Below are positions 18,667-29,098 of a stretch of 33,286 bases of DNA, piece after piece. The stretch comes from an uncultured Opitutaceae bacterium (GTDB lineage: Bacteria > Verrucomicrobiota > Verrucomicrobiia > Opitutales > Opitutaceae), in the NCBI GenBank assembly GCA_903952145.1, contig CAJBES010000032.1, positions 1-33,286 on the forward strand, written 5' to 3'. Each line of letters begins with the position of its first letter. The stretch's first letter is position 1. Made by a program: the position numbers and the translations under genes. Below the pieces are notes generated by a model. The model searched no databases, was not told the DNA's origin, and saw only the letters and a list, made by a program, of their open reading frames with translations.

Positions 18667-20829
18667 TCAGGACTGGGCCCCGTAGTATTTCTTGTAACTG
18701 CGGTAGTAGCGATAGTTCGAGTAATACTCGATGCGTCGCGGGGAGAGCCCATTGAGCACAACCCCGAGGACTTCGTTCTTCGCGTTGCGCATGGCTTTGA
18801 TATAAAGTCTGATGTGTTTGCGGTAGGCGCGATTGAAGCGGCACACGTATATGACTTCGTCGGTGCGCGCGGCGATCAACAGGCTGTCCGTCACGGCCCC
18901 GAGGGGAGGCGAATCCACCACGATGAGGTCATAGTGCTTTTTCAGCCGTTCAAGCAGGTGGCCGAAGGCGGGATTTTCCAGAATTTCCGTGGGGCTCTTC
19001 GAGCGTCCGCCGGAGCAGAGCAAGGAGAGATTTTCATCAATCTTGATGATGCCGAGTGAGGCATCACTGACGAGATCGCCCTCCAGCCCGGCCCCGGCCT
19101 CAAACCAAGTCATGAGGCCGGTGCTGTTTTGCTGCTGAAAGTGGCGGTGCAGCATTGGTCGCCGGAGATCGCAGTCGATCAGCAGGGTCTTGCGGCCGTG
19201 GCGCGCGAAACAGCCGGCGAGGTTACAGGAGATCAGCGTCTTGCCTTCGCCGGGGATGGTGCTGGTGACGAGGATTGATTTGGGGAAGTCGAGCTTGGAC
19301 TGGATCTTCACCGAGCTGTAGACGCTAAGAAACGCCTCCACGCCGGGAGCCTGGGTCTCCGACAGCATGAGCGAGTAACGCTCAGTGTCCTTCATGCTCG
19401 AAAGATCAGGGATGATGCCGAGCAAATTGACTCCGATGAAGGATTCGACGTCCCATGCGCTCTTGATGCGGTCGTCAATGAAGCTGAGTCCGATAGCGAC
19501 GCCGAAAAACACCAGCAGGCCGAGGCCGATGCAGGTGCGGATGATCTGCTGCAGGTTGGGGGCGTAGGGCGAACCGGGGATCTGGGCCCGGTCAAGCGGA
19601 CGCACGGGAATTTTCTCCAGATACTTGGTGGTGTTGGTGTCGCTGAGGCGGCTGAGAATCTGCGTATAGTTGGACTTGGCCACGTCCGCATCGTTCTTCA
19701 GGCTGTCAAAATCCACGCGCAGGGCCCGCAGGTTGAGGGCCCCCTGCTCGTTCCGGGCATATTCCTGTTGAAGTTTAATCTCGTTCTGCCGCGCATCGTT
19801 GAGGCTGCCGGCGAGGTCGGCGATGGCGAGATTGATGGCTTTTTCCAGCTGTTCTTCAGTGATGGCAATGGCATTGCTGACATCGATCATCTTGGGATGA
19901 CGCTCCAAGTAACGCTCGGCGAGGCGGGCCTGATCCTGCCTGAGCCCCGCCAGTTGGGACTTCAGCGAGGGCACGGTGCCGTGGGCGGCGAGCGAGGAGA
20001 TCTCAAGCAGGTTTTGGCCGGACTGCTTGAAGGCATCGATCTGCGAGCTGAGGGTTTCCAGTTCCAGCCGCTTGAGCCGGGAGGCGGTGAGGGCGGAGTT
20101 GACGGAGCGCAGCCGGTCATCGATCAGACTCATGCTGCTGTCGAGCGAGACCAGATTGTGAGTCTGCATGTAGTCCTGCAGTTTCTGGGATTTTTGCTCT
20201 GACTCCTTGCGCAGTTGCTCCGCGCGCTCGCGCAGGTAGTCGACCGCGACCTCATTTTTGCCGCTAAGGTTGTCGAGCAGGTAACGGAGGAACTGGTCGA
20301 CGTAGCGCTGCGCCACCAAGGCGGCCGCCGCGGGATCCTCATGGCGCGCCGTGACAACAATCATCAGGCTGTTGCGGACCGACTCGATGCTCACCGAACC
20401 AAGGGCGCCTGCCGGGGAAGGTGGCGGCGTGCCGGGATTTGCCTGCTTGAGGAAGGGGCGCTGCAGAATGGCAATCTCCTCGGGGGTGAAGGACTCGATG
20501 ATCCGGGTTCGCAGCTGGCGGCTGTTGAGAATCTGGAGATAGGTATTGAGGTCGATGTCGGAGCGGATGGAGGCATCGACGACCCCTTGGGTGGTGACGA
20601 TCGTCTCGGGCTTCTCAAATTGCATCGTGGCCGAGCTGGCAAACATCTTGGTTTCGCGTGCCTGCCAGTAGCCGACGCTGATGGCGACGAGCAGGGCCAG
20701 GGGCAACGCGATCCACAGGCGCTCCCGGATGATAATGTAATAGTCCCGCAGGTTGCGACGCTCGGCGATAGGCTCGTCCTTGTCGTGCTGCGGTTGGGGG
20801 GCGGGAGGTTTTCCTGAAAGTTCGGCCAT
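18667..20829 (-). CDS. Wzc-like polysaccharide co-polymerase with fused BY-kinase domain
   Basis: A 720-residue inner-membrane protein controlling polymer length and export. The order is: cytoplasmic N-terminus; membrane segment about 39-56 ('LWIALPLALLVAISVGYW'); Wzz-type periplasmic region with long coiled-coil helices; second membrane segment after the 'PRPLDRAQIPGSPYAPNL'-like hinge ('TCIGLGLLVFFGVAIGLSF'); then the cytoplasmic tyrosine kinase. Kinase motifs are Walker A 'STIPGEGKT' (Lys530), Walker A' 'TLLIDCDLRRP' and Walker B 'LIVVDSPP'. The C-terminus is a tyrosine cluster, 'YYSNYRYYRSYKKYYG', with eight Tyr, the usual autophosphorylation tail. It is last in the four-gene cassette and begins 20 bases after the OPX gene. 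Confidence 0.93.
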   Translation of the reverse strand: MAELSGKPPAPQPQHDKDEPIAERRNLRDYYIIIRERLWIALPLALLVAISVGYWQARETKMFASSATMQFEKPETIVTTQGVVDASIRSDIDLNTYLQILNSRQLRTRIIESFTPEEIAILQRPFLKQANPGTPPPSPAGALGSVSIESVRNSLMIVVTARHEDPAAAALVAQRYVDQFLRYLLDNLSGKNEVAVDYLRERAEQLRKESEQKSQKLQDYMQTHNLVSLDSSMSLIDDRLRSVNSALTASRLKRLELETLSSQIDAFKQSGQNLLEISSLAAHGTVPSLKSQLAGLRQDQARLAERYLERHPKMIDVSNAIAITEEQLEKAINLAIADLAGSLNDARQNEIKLQQEYARNEQGALNLRALRVDFDSLKNDADVAKSNYTQILSRLSDTNTTKYLEKIPVRPLDRAQIPGSPYAPNLQQIIRTCIGLGLLVFFGVAIGLSFIDDRIKSAWDVESFIGVNLLGIIPDLSSMKDTERYSLMLSETQAPGVEAFLSVYSSVKIQSKLDFPKSILVTSTIPGEGKTLISCNLAGCFARHGRKTLLIDCDLRRPMLHRHFQQQNSTGLMTWFEAGAGLEGDLVSDASLGIIKIDENLSLLCSGGRSKSPTEILENPAFGHLLERLKKHYDLIVVDSPPLGAVTDSLLIAARTDEVIYVCRFNRAYRKHIRLYIKAMRNAKNEVLGVVLNGLSPRRIEYYSNYRYYRSYKKYYGAQS

Positions 20830-20849
20830 GGGAAAAGGTTCGGCTCAGA

Positions 20850-21512
20850 CTAGATCAAACGTTCGGGGACGTAGACGATGTCGCCGGGAAGCAGCACGAA
20901 GGCATCATCGGACGCCTTGGCCTTGTTCTTGCCCTTGATCAGGCTCTCCACATCCACCGTAAAGACCTGTTTGGTGCCATCGGGGTTGATGCGGGTGATG
21001 TTGACTGCGGTGCCCTTGGCGGTGTCGGTGAAACCATTGGCCTTGGTGACCAGCTCGATGACTGTCATCGTCTGCTCGATGGGGAGCACATAACGGCCCG
21101 GGCTTTTGATCTGCCCCTGAATGGAGACTTCTCGCGGGGCATAAACTTCTACCGTAATCGTGACTTGCGGGTTGCGCAGGTAACGGCCCTCGCGATAGGC
21201 TGTTTCCACGGTTGCCTGTGCTTCCGCAATGCTCAGGCCGACCACCTTGACCGATCCAAGCAATGGCAGGTTGATGGTGCCTTTCATGTCCACCCGTCCG
21301 ATGATATCGAGATCCGGTTCCTGAAAGACGCCGATGCGGATGCTGTCGTTGGTGGCGATGCGATAAATGAGGGTCTTGCGCTGATTGGTGGTTGAGGCTG
21401 CGGGTGTCTGGGCGTGAAGACTGGCGGCTGCCAGGGCCAGGCAGACGACGGCCAGCAGGCAGGCTGGCGAAGGACAACGAGGCCAGAGGAACAAGTGGCG
21501 GAGATGGCTCAT
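20850..21512 (-). CDS. Short OPX (Wza-like) polysaccharide export protein
   Basis: A 220-residue periplasmic or outer-membrane-associated protein. A signal peptide of about 35 residues ends near 'AASLHAQT'; there is no lipobox cysteine, so it is probably not a lipoprotein. Then come a Poly_export domain ('YRIATNDSIRIGVFQEPDL', 'GTINLPLLGSVKVVGLSIAEAQ') and one SLBB domain ('REVSIQGQIKSPGRYVLPIE', 'TVIELVTKANGF'). The protein stops after the SLBB region at 'LLPGDIVYVPERLI', without the C-terminal amphipathic helix by which Wza itself crosses the outer membrane. It sits between the beta-barrel gene (2-base gap) and the kinase gene, which suggests that the beta-barrel supplies the membrane channel. 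Confidence 0.9.
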   Translation of the reverse strand: MSHLRHLFLWPRCPSPACLLAVVCLALAAASLHAQTPAASTTNQRKTLIYRIATNDSIRIGVFQEPDLDIIGRVDMKGTINLPLLGSVKVVGLSIAEAQATVETAYREGRYLRNPQVTITVEVYAPREVSIQGQIKSPGRYVLPIEQTMTVIELVTKANGFTDTAKGTAVNITRINPDGTKQVFTVDVESLIKGKNKAKASDDAFVLLPGDIVYVPERLI

Positions 21513-21514
21513 GC

Positions 21515-22651
21515 TCAGAATTGCGATGACAGGTTCAGATTAAGCGAGTTGCGGGTGAAATCGGAATAAGCCAGCGTGGACCAATTTTTGAAATAGGCAT
21601 AGGTCAAGGCGATCTTGAAGTGGTCGTTCATGGTGTAGCCGGCGCCAACGTTCCAGGTCAGGAAGGTGTCCCTGCGGTCTGCGCCGGGCACGCCGAGGAA
21701 ACGGTTGATGCCATAACCGGCCCCGGCAAACAGGGCGATTTTTGCGTTCATGGCATACTGCGCGTCAAGATTGGAGGAAAGTGAGTCAATATTGAGGTTG
21801 GTCGAAGTGGTGCTGAAGTCCTTGGCCACCTGGCCGGTGAGGCTGAAACGTTTGGAGAGATTCCAAGTGACGGCTGTGGCCGCGGTGATGGCTTGGTAGT
21901 CACCCTCCGTGGTGCCGCTGGGCTGACGAATCTGGTAACCAAAACGGACAGTGCCGTTCAATTTGGGCAGAACCTTGCCTGACACGCCGACAGTAAAGGC
22001 GTGATCGTCGAAGGTGGTCGAAGCGGAAGTGTCACCGTGGCGGTAGCGGTATCCGGCGAAAAGATCGCGTTCGGATGTGTAAACGTAGAACAGGTCGAGG
22101 CTGGCCGTGTAGGTCTTCAAATCCACCAGGGAGAGGTTGTTCATGTAATCCAACATGCTGTAGCCGAAGCTGCCAGACAGGGCATAGCGCTCAATCACGG
22201 GGTATTTGAAATTGAGGCCGGCATCGTAAAGCCAGGATTCGCTGCGCAGATTGGCGGCGCTGTCCGCCCGGTTCTGGCGGGCAGCCCCAAGGGTTAGCGC
22301 ACCGGTGGTGCGGCCGGTCTGTTTGGAAAACTCAGTTCGAAACCGCGGGTTCAGCGAGTTCTCATTGGTATTGTCGACGAAGCGGGTGGCGTCGATGCCG
22401 GCGCTGCCGTTGACCGCAATGAGGCCGGCATGACGCTTGAACTCCAAGCCGAGTCCGGCGGTATAAAGGAAATCACCGCCGCTGGTGCTGTTGGCATAAA
22501 TATTTGAATCCCAGGCGAAATTTGCGTTGGCGCTGACAAAAAGTTGGTTCTTCCCATCGTTCATGCTCACGAGCGCGTGGACCGGCGGACACACCAATAG
22601 GGCGGAAAGGAGTGCGGTCAGACCGAGGCGAAGCGATGGAAAGGGGGCCAT
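21515..22651 (-). CDS. Outer-membrane beta-barrel protein of the export cassette
   Basis: A 378-residue protein with a signal peptide ending near 'CPPVHAL' and then a long series of alternating polar/hydrophobic strands with aromatic girdle residues (for example 'YTAGLGLEFKRHAGLIAV', 'YTASLDLFYVYTSERD', 'HFKIALTYAYFKNW'). It ends in 'SLNLNLSSQF' with the terminal Phe typical of BAM substrates. The strand pattern fits roughly a 16- to 18-stranded barrel, by eye. Its place between a FecR-domain gene and an OPX gene makes a polysaccharide-secretion porin the most likely role, but an anchor or adhesin is possible. It starts 20 bases after the FecR gene stop. Confidence 0.82.
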   Translation of the reverse strand: MAPFPSLRLGLTALLSALLVCPPVHALVSMNDGKNQLFVSANANFAWDSNIYANSTSGGDFLYTAGLGLEFKRHAGLIAVNGSAGIDATRFVDNTNENSLNPRFRTEFSKQTGRTTGALTLGAARQNRADSAANLRSESWLYDAGLNFKYPVIERYALSGSFGYSMLDYMNNLSLVDLKTYTASLDLFYVYTSERDLFAGYRYRHGDTSASTTFDDHAFTVGVSGKVLPKLNGTVRFGYQIRQPSGTTEGDYQAITAATAVTWNLSKRFSLTGQVAKDFSTTSTNLNIDSLSSNLDAQYAMNAKIALFAGAGYGINRFLGVPGADRRDTFLTWNVGAGYTMNDHFKIALTYAYFKNWSTLAYSDFTRNSLNLNLSSQF

Positions 22652-22671
22652 GCGCGCAAAGAGGTTGGGGT

Positions 22672-23544
22672 TCAGTTGCTGCGCGGGATGGAGGCGGCGC
22701 TGACGGTCACTTCGGGCGCGACGGCTGGCGGGGTGACTTCGACTGCGACGATTTCGTTGGTATCGGCTTCCGCGTCAAACGCGGTGATTCTGTCGTCCGC
22801 GACCCCAGCCTTCTGTTCCTTGACGTCAAAATACACAGTTTTGCGGGCCAGGCAGGCCATGGAGACCTTTTCATCCAACGATCTAATCTCGCTGGCGGGG
22901 ATGTTTTGAATGCGGATGACGCCAGCAGGGCTGATCAGGGCCTGCTGGCCCTGATTGAGCGTCTGGCCGCCGGCATCCCGGGAACCAGCCTGCACTGTGA
23001 TGGCACCCTCGAGGAGTGATACCTTCGTTCCTTCGCTGGTAACATCGATCACAGACTTGCGGCCCTTGATGCGGACGGTGGCGTGGGGTGTATTGTAATT
23101 CATGCTGGAGCCGGCCACGGGTTTGCTCGTGCACAGGCTGACCGAGCCGCGGGAAAGAAAGGTCTCCGTCGTGGAGATCGAAGGCTCGATCTCCATGTCA
23201 TTGCGGTTGGGCGTGAATGGCTCTTGGACAAACTTTTTTACTTCCAACCGCGTGGAGGGGTCGAAATAGATGCCAGTGCCATTGGACCAGACCATGGCAT
23301 TGGTCGCCTCTTCCTTGGTTTCGATCACCGTTCCTTGGGCTGTATAGACGGATTTTTTGGTCATGTCGTCAATGGTTTCGCCGGTATCGATTTGGGAGAT
23401 GCCGGATACATCAGCCACATAGAGCTTGCTGGTCGGATTTTTCTTGCGGCCTTGTGCTTCAAGACTGCCGGCACCCAGCAGGGTGATGAGGGTTGCGCAA
23501 ATGAACACCCGAGTGACTGGCAGAAGAGTCGATGAAGGTTGCAT
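22672..23544 (-). CDS. Secreted FecR-domain protein
   Basis: A 290-residue protein with a Sec signal peptide ('VFICATLITLLGAGSLEAQG'), a mid-region with repeated short beta strands, and a FecR-like segment: 'HATVRIKGRKSVIDVTSEGT' followed by 'KVSLLEGAITVQAG' and 'LNQGQQALISPAG'. Classical FecR is a membrane anti-sigma regulator, but this protein has no membrane segment other than the signal peptide and no cytoplasmic domain. It is therefore likely a periplasmic or surface binding protein that shares the fold. ATG 23544 was chosen over the upstream start at 23607 because it gives a proper signal peptide. It is first in the export cassette, 80 bases after leuS. Confidence 0.85.
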   Translation of the reverse strand: MQPSSTLLPVTRVFICATLITLLGAGSLEAQGRKKNPTSKLYVADVSGISQIDTGETIDDMTKKSVYTAQGTVIETKEEATNAMVWSNGTGIYFDPSTRLEVKKFVQEPFTPNRNDMEIEPSISTTETFLSRGSVSLCTSKPVAGSSMNYNTPHATVRIKGRKSVIDVTSEGTKVSLLEGAITVQAGSRDAGGQTLNQGQQALISPAGVIRIQNIPASEIRSLDEKVSMACLARKTVYFDVKEQKAGVADDRITAFDAEADTNEIVAVEVTPPAVAPEVTVSAASIPRSN

Positions 23545-23585
23545 GGTAGCGGGTTGATTCGAGGGTTGACTGTATTGGCCGATAA

Positions 23586-23603
23586 ATAGGGATATAACCC
23601 TAT
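23586..23603. promoter_or_regulatory. Inverted repeat upstream of the export cassette
   Basis: ATAGGG-ATATAA-CCCTAT is a perfect six-base inverted repeat in an AT-rich pocket of an otherwise GC-rich region. It is 41 bases upstream of the FecR-gene ATG and 21 bases after the leuS stop. It could be an operator at the cassette promoter or a weak leuS terminator; no T-run follows. No promoter boxes are claimed. Confidence 0.4.
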
Positions 23604-23624
23604 ACACGCAAGCGTTTATTTTGG

Positions 23625-26207
<2,583 letters not shown>

Positions 26208-26225
26208 CGTTTGAATCCGACGACA

Positions 26226-27569
26226 GTGAAGTTTTCGACCCCCCGGTCAATCATGCTCAGCGCGCTGTTGTGTCTTGTGGCCTCCGCCCCGGCCGGGGCC
26301 GCCATGAAACGAGGCTTCAACCAGCTGCTCGATGCGGTGGTGCGCATCGATGTGCGCGAGGTGGAATTTGATTCCGGCACGAAACGGTTCAGTGCCAGCA
26401 TTGGCTCCGGCGTGATCCTCACGGCCGACGGCCTGGTGCTCACGAACGCCCATGTCGCCAGCCCCAACGCGGTCGAGATCAACGTGACCCTCGCCAATCT
26501 GGAACGGGTGGGCGCACGCCTGATCGGCTGGGACCATTGGACCGATCTGGCCGTGCTGCAACTTGACGCTGCGGAGGTCAGCCGGCGAAAACTGGATTTT
26601 GCCCACGCTGACTTTGGCGACAGCAGCCGGCTCTACCCCGGTCAGACAGTGTATGCGGTCGGCACGCCGCACGGGCTGACGCGCACGGTCACGCGCGGCA
26701 TCATCTCCAACCCCCGGCGATATTTCGAGGATGCGCAGGGGGTGCGCGGCTATGAAACGGGCTCTTTCAACACGTGGCTGCAAACCGATGCGGCGGTCAA
26801 TCCCGGCAATTCCGGCGGCCCGTTGATCACGGAGGAGGGGGCTGTCATCGGCATCAATTCGCGGAGCTATCTTGGTGCCGACAACCTCAGCTTCGCCATT
26901 CCCGCCGCGGTGGCCCGCCAAATCATGGCCGGGCTGGTTCGCGACGGCCGGATCACCCGCAGCTACATCGGACTGGTGCCCGGTGCGCTGCTGGATCTGG
27001 AAAATTTCTACGCCCTGAAACTCAACACCGGCATGCTCATCAACAGTGTGGACACCGGTTCTCCTGCGGCGCGGGCGGGATTGCGCGGCGGGGACATCCT
27101 GCTGGCCATCGACGGTCACAAAGTGGACGGGCGGTTCCCCGAACAACTGCCGGCGATCCAGAACCTCATCGCCAGCCAGCCCGTGGGCTCCACGCTCAGG
27201 CTCACGGTCAAGCTGGGGGCCGAGACCAGGGATTGCACCGTGACCACGGAGCAGCTCGAGAGCCGGGTGGGCGAACCCTGGGCCTTTGAAAAATGGGGTC
27301 TGAGCGTGCGTTCCGTCTCTCGCACCTACGCACGCGAGAACCAGCTCGACTCGGCGGACGGCCTGATCGTGCTCGGCGTGCAACCCGGGTTTCCCTCTGC
27401 CATCGCCGGCCTGGCCCGGGGTGACATTATCACCAAACTCAACGGCCGGCCGGTCATCTCGCTGGAGGTGGCGAAACAAATCCACACCGAATACGAGAAC
27501 AAGCCTGAGCCGACTTTGGTTGAAACCATTCGCAATCACCGCGTATCCCTCTACATCCTGAAGCCATGA
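26226..27569 (+). CDS. HtrA/DegP-family periplasmic serine protease with two PDZ domains
   Basis: A secreted trypsin-fold protease that likely degrades or holds misfolded envelope proteins. The catalytic triad is complete: His76 in 'LTNAHVA', Asp107 in 'WTDLAVL', Ser196 in 'NPGNSGGPL' (numbers from GTG 26226). Two PDZ domains follow: one around 'NTGMLINSVDTGSPAARAGL' and one around 'GLIVLGVQPGFPSAIAGLA'. The start is uncertain. The frame is open from 26133; GTG 26226 gives a clean signal peptide ('MKFSTPRSIMLSALLCLVA', cleavage near 'APAGAA') and avoids overlap with leuS, while ATG 26196 would overlap the leuS start by 12 bases. The stop overlaps the start of the next gene in an ATGA, so the two are translationally coupled. 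Confidence 0.92.
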   Translation: MKFSTPRSIMLSALLCLVASAPAGAAMKRGFNQLLDAVVRIDVREVEFDSGTKRFSASIGSGVILTADGLVLTNAHVASPNAVEINVTLANLERVGARLIGWDHWTDLAVLQLDAAEVSRRKLDFAHADFGDSSRLYPGQTVYAVGTPHGLTRTVTRGIISNPRRYFEDAQGVRGYETGSFNTWLQTDAAVNPGNSGGPLITEEGAVIGINSRSYLGADNLSFAIPAAVARQIMAGLVRDGRITRSYIGLVPGALLDLENFYALKLNTGMLINSVDTGSPAARAGLRGGDILLAIDGHKVDGRFPEQLPAIQNLIASQPVGSTLRLTVKLGAETRDCTVTTEQLESRVGEPWAFEKWGLSVRSVSRTYARENQLDSADGLIVLGVQPGFPSAIAGLARGDIITKLNGRPVISLEVAKQIHTEYENKPEPTLVETIRNHRVSLYILKP

Positions 27570-28624
27570 TGCGTCTCCTCCTATTGCTCCTTGCGTTGGT
27601 GCCGGCCGGATCCGCTGCGATGCGGGCGGCGGAACCACAGGCGTTGTGGACCGAGCGGGTGAAGTGTGTGGTTGCCGTGGAATTTTTCACCGAAACCGAG
27701 CTGGACCGCCGTCCCACCGAGGTGTTCGGAGTGGTGGCCGATGAGGCCGGCACGATCATCTTCCCGGCCATGGCGGTGAGCAACCGTGTGACCGCCGACC
27801 AACTTAAGGTCTTCCGCGTCTATCTGCCGGGTGCGCCCGTGACGGAATACTACGCCGCAGAATATCTCGGGCCGGATGAATTCACCGGCTGGCATTTCAT
27901 CCGGGTGGAGGTGAAGGCCCGCGCGCACCTGGTGCCCATCACGCGCTATGCCACGCCGGGCAACCCGGTGCCGGCGATCGCCGAGGAGCTTTGGGGCATC
28001 GGCCTGCGCAAAAAGGACGAAGACTTCGCGCCCTTTTTCCTGAGCAGCCGCGTCGCCATTATCCAACAGCTGCCGCAACGCACCGCGGTGCTCGCGCAGG
28101 ATGTGGCGGGGCAGGGCATGCCTGTGTTCAACCGCGCGGGCGGTTTTGTGGGCCTCACCGTCGGCGGCTTTGGCCAGACTTTCATGCAATTCTCCACCCG
28201 CGACCGGGGTGGCCTGCCGGTCATGATGATCAACCCGGATGAATCCAGCGCGGTGCTGTTGGCCGAGGAAATCCTCCCCCATCTCGGGCGGATCCCCCAA
28301 AACACCGCGGGCCGGCCGCTGGCCTGGCTGGGGGCCAACGGTCTGCAGCCCCTCGATCCCGAGGTGGCCGCCTTCATGAAACTCGACGCACAGGCGGGAC
28401 TGGTGGTGAGCGAGGTGCTGGAGGACAGCCCGGCGGAAAAGGCGGGACTCCGGGAGCGTGACATCATCCTGACCTTGGATGGCCGGCCCTTGCCCCTCTA
28501 CAAACCCGACCGGGTGGTCGCAGCGCATTTGGACCGCGAGATTGACCGGCACCGGCCGGGTGACCTGATCAAACTCGGGGTATTGCGTGGTGAACAAAAG
28601 CTGGAGATTACCGCCACTTTGTAG
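27566..28624 (+). CDS. Protease-like PDZ protein without catalytic triad, ended by a premature TAG
   Basis: A 352-residue product with a signal peptide ('MMRLLLLLLALVPAGSAAMRA'), a trypsin-like fold region and one PDZ domain ('QAGLVVSEVLEDSPAEKAGL'). It parallels the upstream HtrA protein but lacks the catalytic residues: no N-A-H segment is present, and the region equivalent to N-P-G-N-S-G-G-P reads 'PVFNRAGGFVGLTVG'. It is therefore probably a non-catalytic partner or chaperone. Its ATG overlaps the upstream stop (ATGA). The frame ends in TAG at 28622-28624, but the same frame continues with conserved-looking PDZ sequence to 28963, so the gene looks interrupted. The alternatives are a real stop, a pseudogene, read-through or a sequence error. 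Confidence 0.75.
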   Translation: MMRLLLLLLALVPAGSAAMRAAEPQALWTERVKCVVAVEFFTETELDRRPTEVFGVVADEAGTIIFPAMAVSNRVTADQLKVFRVYLPGAPVTEYYAAEYLGPDEFTGWHFIRVEVKARAHLVPITRYATPGNPVPAIAEELWGIGLRKKDEDFAPFFLSSRVAIIQQLPQRTAVLAQDVAGQGMPVFNRAGGFVGLTVGGFGQTFMQFSTRDRGGLPVMMINPDESSAVLLAEEILPHLGRIPQNTAGRPLAWLGANGLQPLDPEVAAFMKLDAQAGLVVSEVLEDSPAEKAGLRERDIILTLDGRPLPLYKPDRVVAAHLDREIDRHRPGDLIKLGVLRGEQKLEITATL

Positions 28625-28963
28625 GATGCGCCGCTGCTGCCGCGGGAAGCGGACCGTCGCTATTTCGACTACATCGGGCTGACCGTGCGTGCGTTCACCT
28701 ACGCCGATGGAGTCATGCGCCGGGCCCGGCTGGCTGACCACCGGGGCGTCATTGCCCATTTTGTGAAAACCAACGCCCCGGTCAGTGTCGCCGGCCTGCG
28801 GCTGGATGACTGGATCAAGGAAATTGATGGCATTGCGATCATCAACTATGCCGCCGCCATCGGCAAACTTGCAGAAATCGAGGCCGATCGTGCCCGCAGT
28901 GAATTTGTTCTGCTCGTGGATCGGGCCGGCGAGACGGCTGTATTGCGCGTAAAACTCAAATAA
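28625..28963 (+). pseudogene. Second PDZ domain of the interrupted protease-like gene, beyond an in-frame TAG
   Basis: These 112 codons are in the same frame as 27566-28624 and end at TAA 28961-28963. The translation begins 'DAPLLPREADRRYFDYIGL' and contains a PDZ-like stretch, 'GVIAHFVKTNAPVSVAGLR', then 'LDDWIKEIDGIAI'. Restoring the TAG to a sense codon (CAG is one base away) would give a 465-residue protein with the same protease-fold plus two-PDZ layout as the HtrA gene upstream. A GTG at 28685 could start a separate short product but would have no signal peptide. It may be a fresh nonsense mutation. Confidence 0.7.
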
Positions 28964-29098
28964 CCATTCCATGTTCACCGGCAGCATTGCAGCAAATGGC
29001 GGGGTGGGGGTGATTTCCACGAGAGATCGCGGCCCCATCAGGCGGCGGTCGCCCTATCGGGCCCACGGGCAGTCTTGCCGCCGGGGCTGATTCCTCCC

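Noticed and set aside
22672-23544. Reading the FecR-domain gene as an anti-sigma regulator of a TonB-type iron system
   Set aside because: There is no ECF sigma factor, TonB receptor or cytoplasmic/membrane segment; the neighbours are polysaccharide export genes and the protein is secreted.
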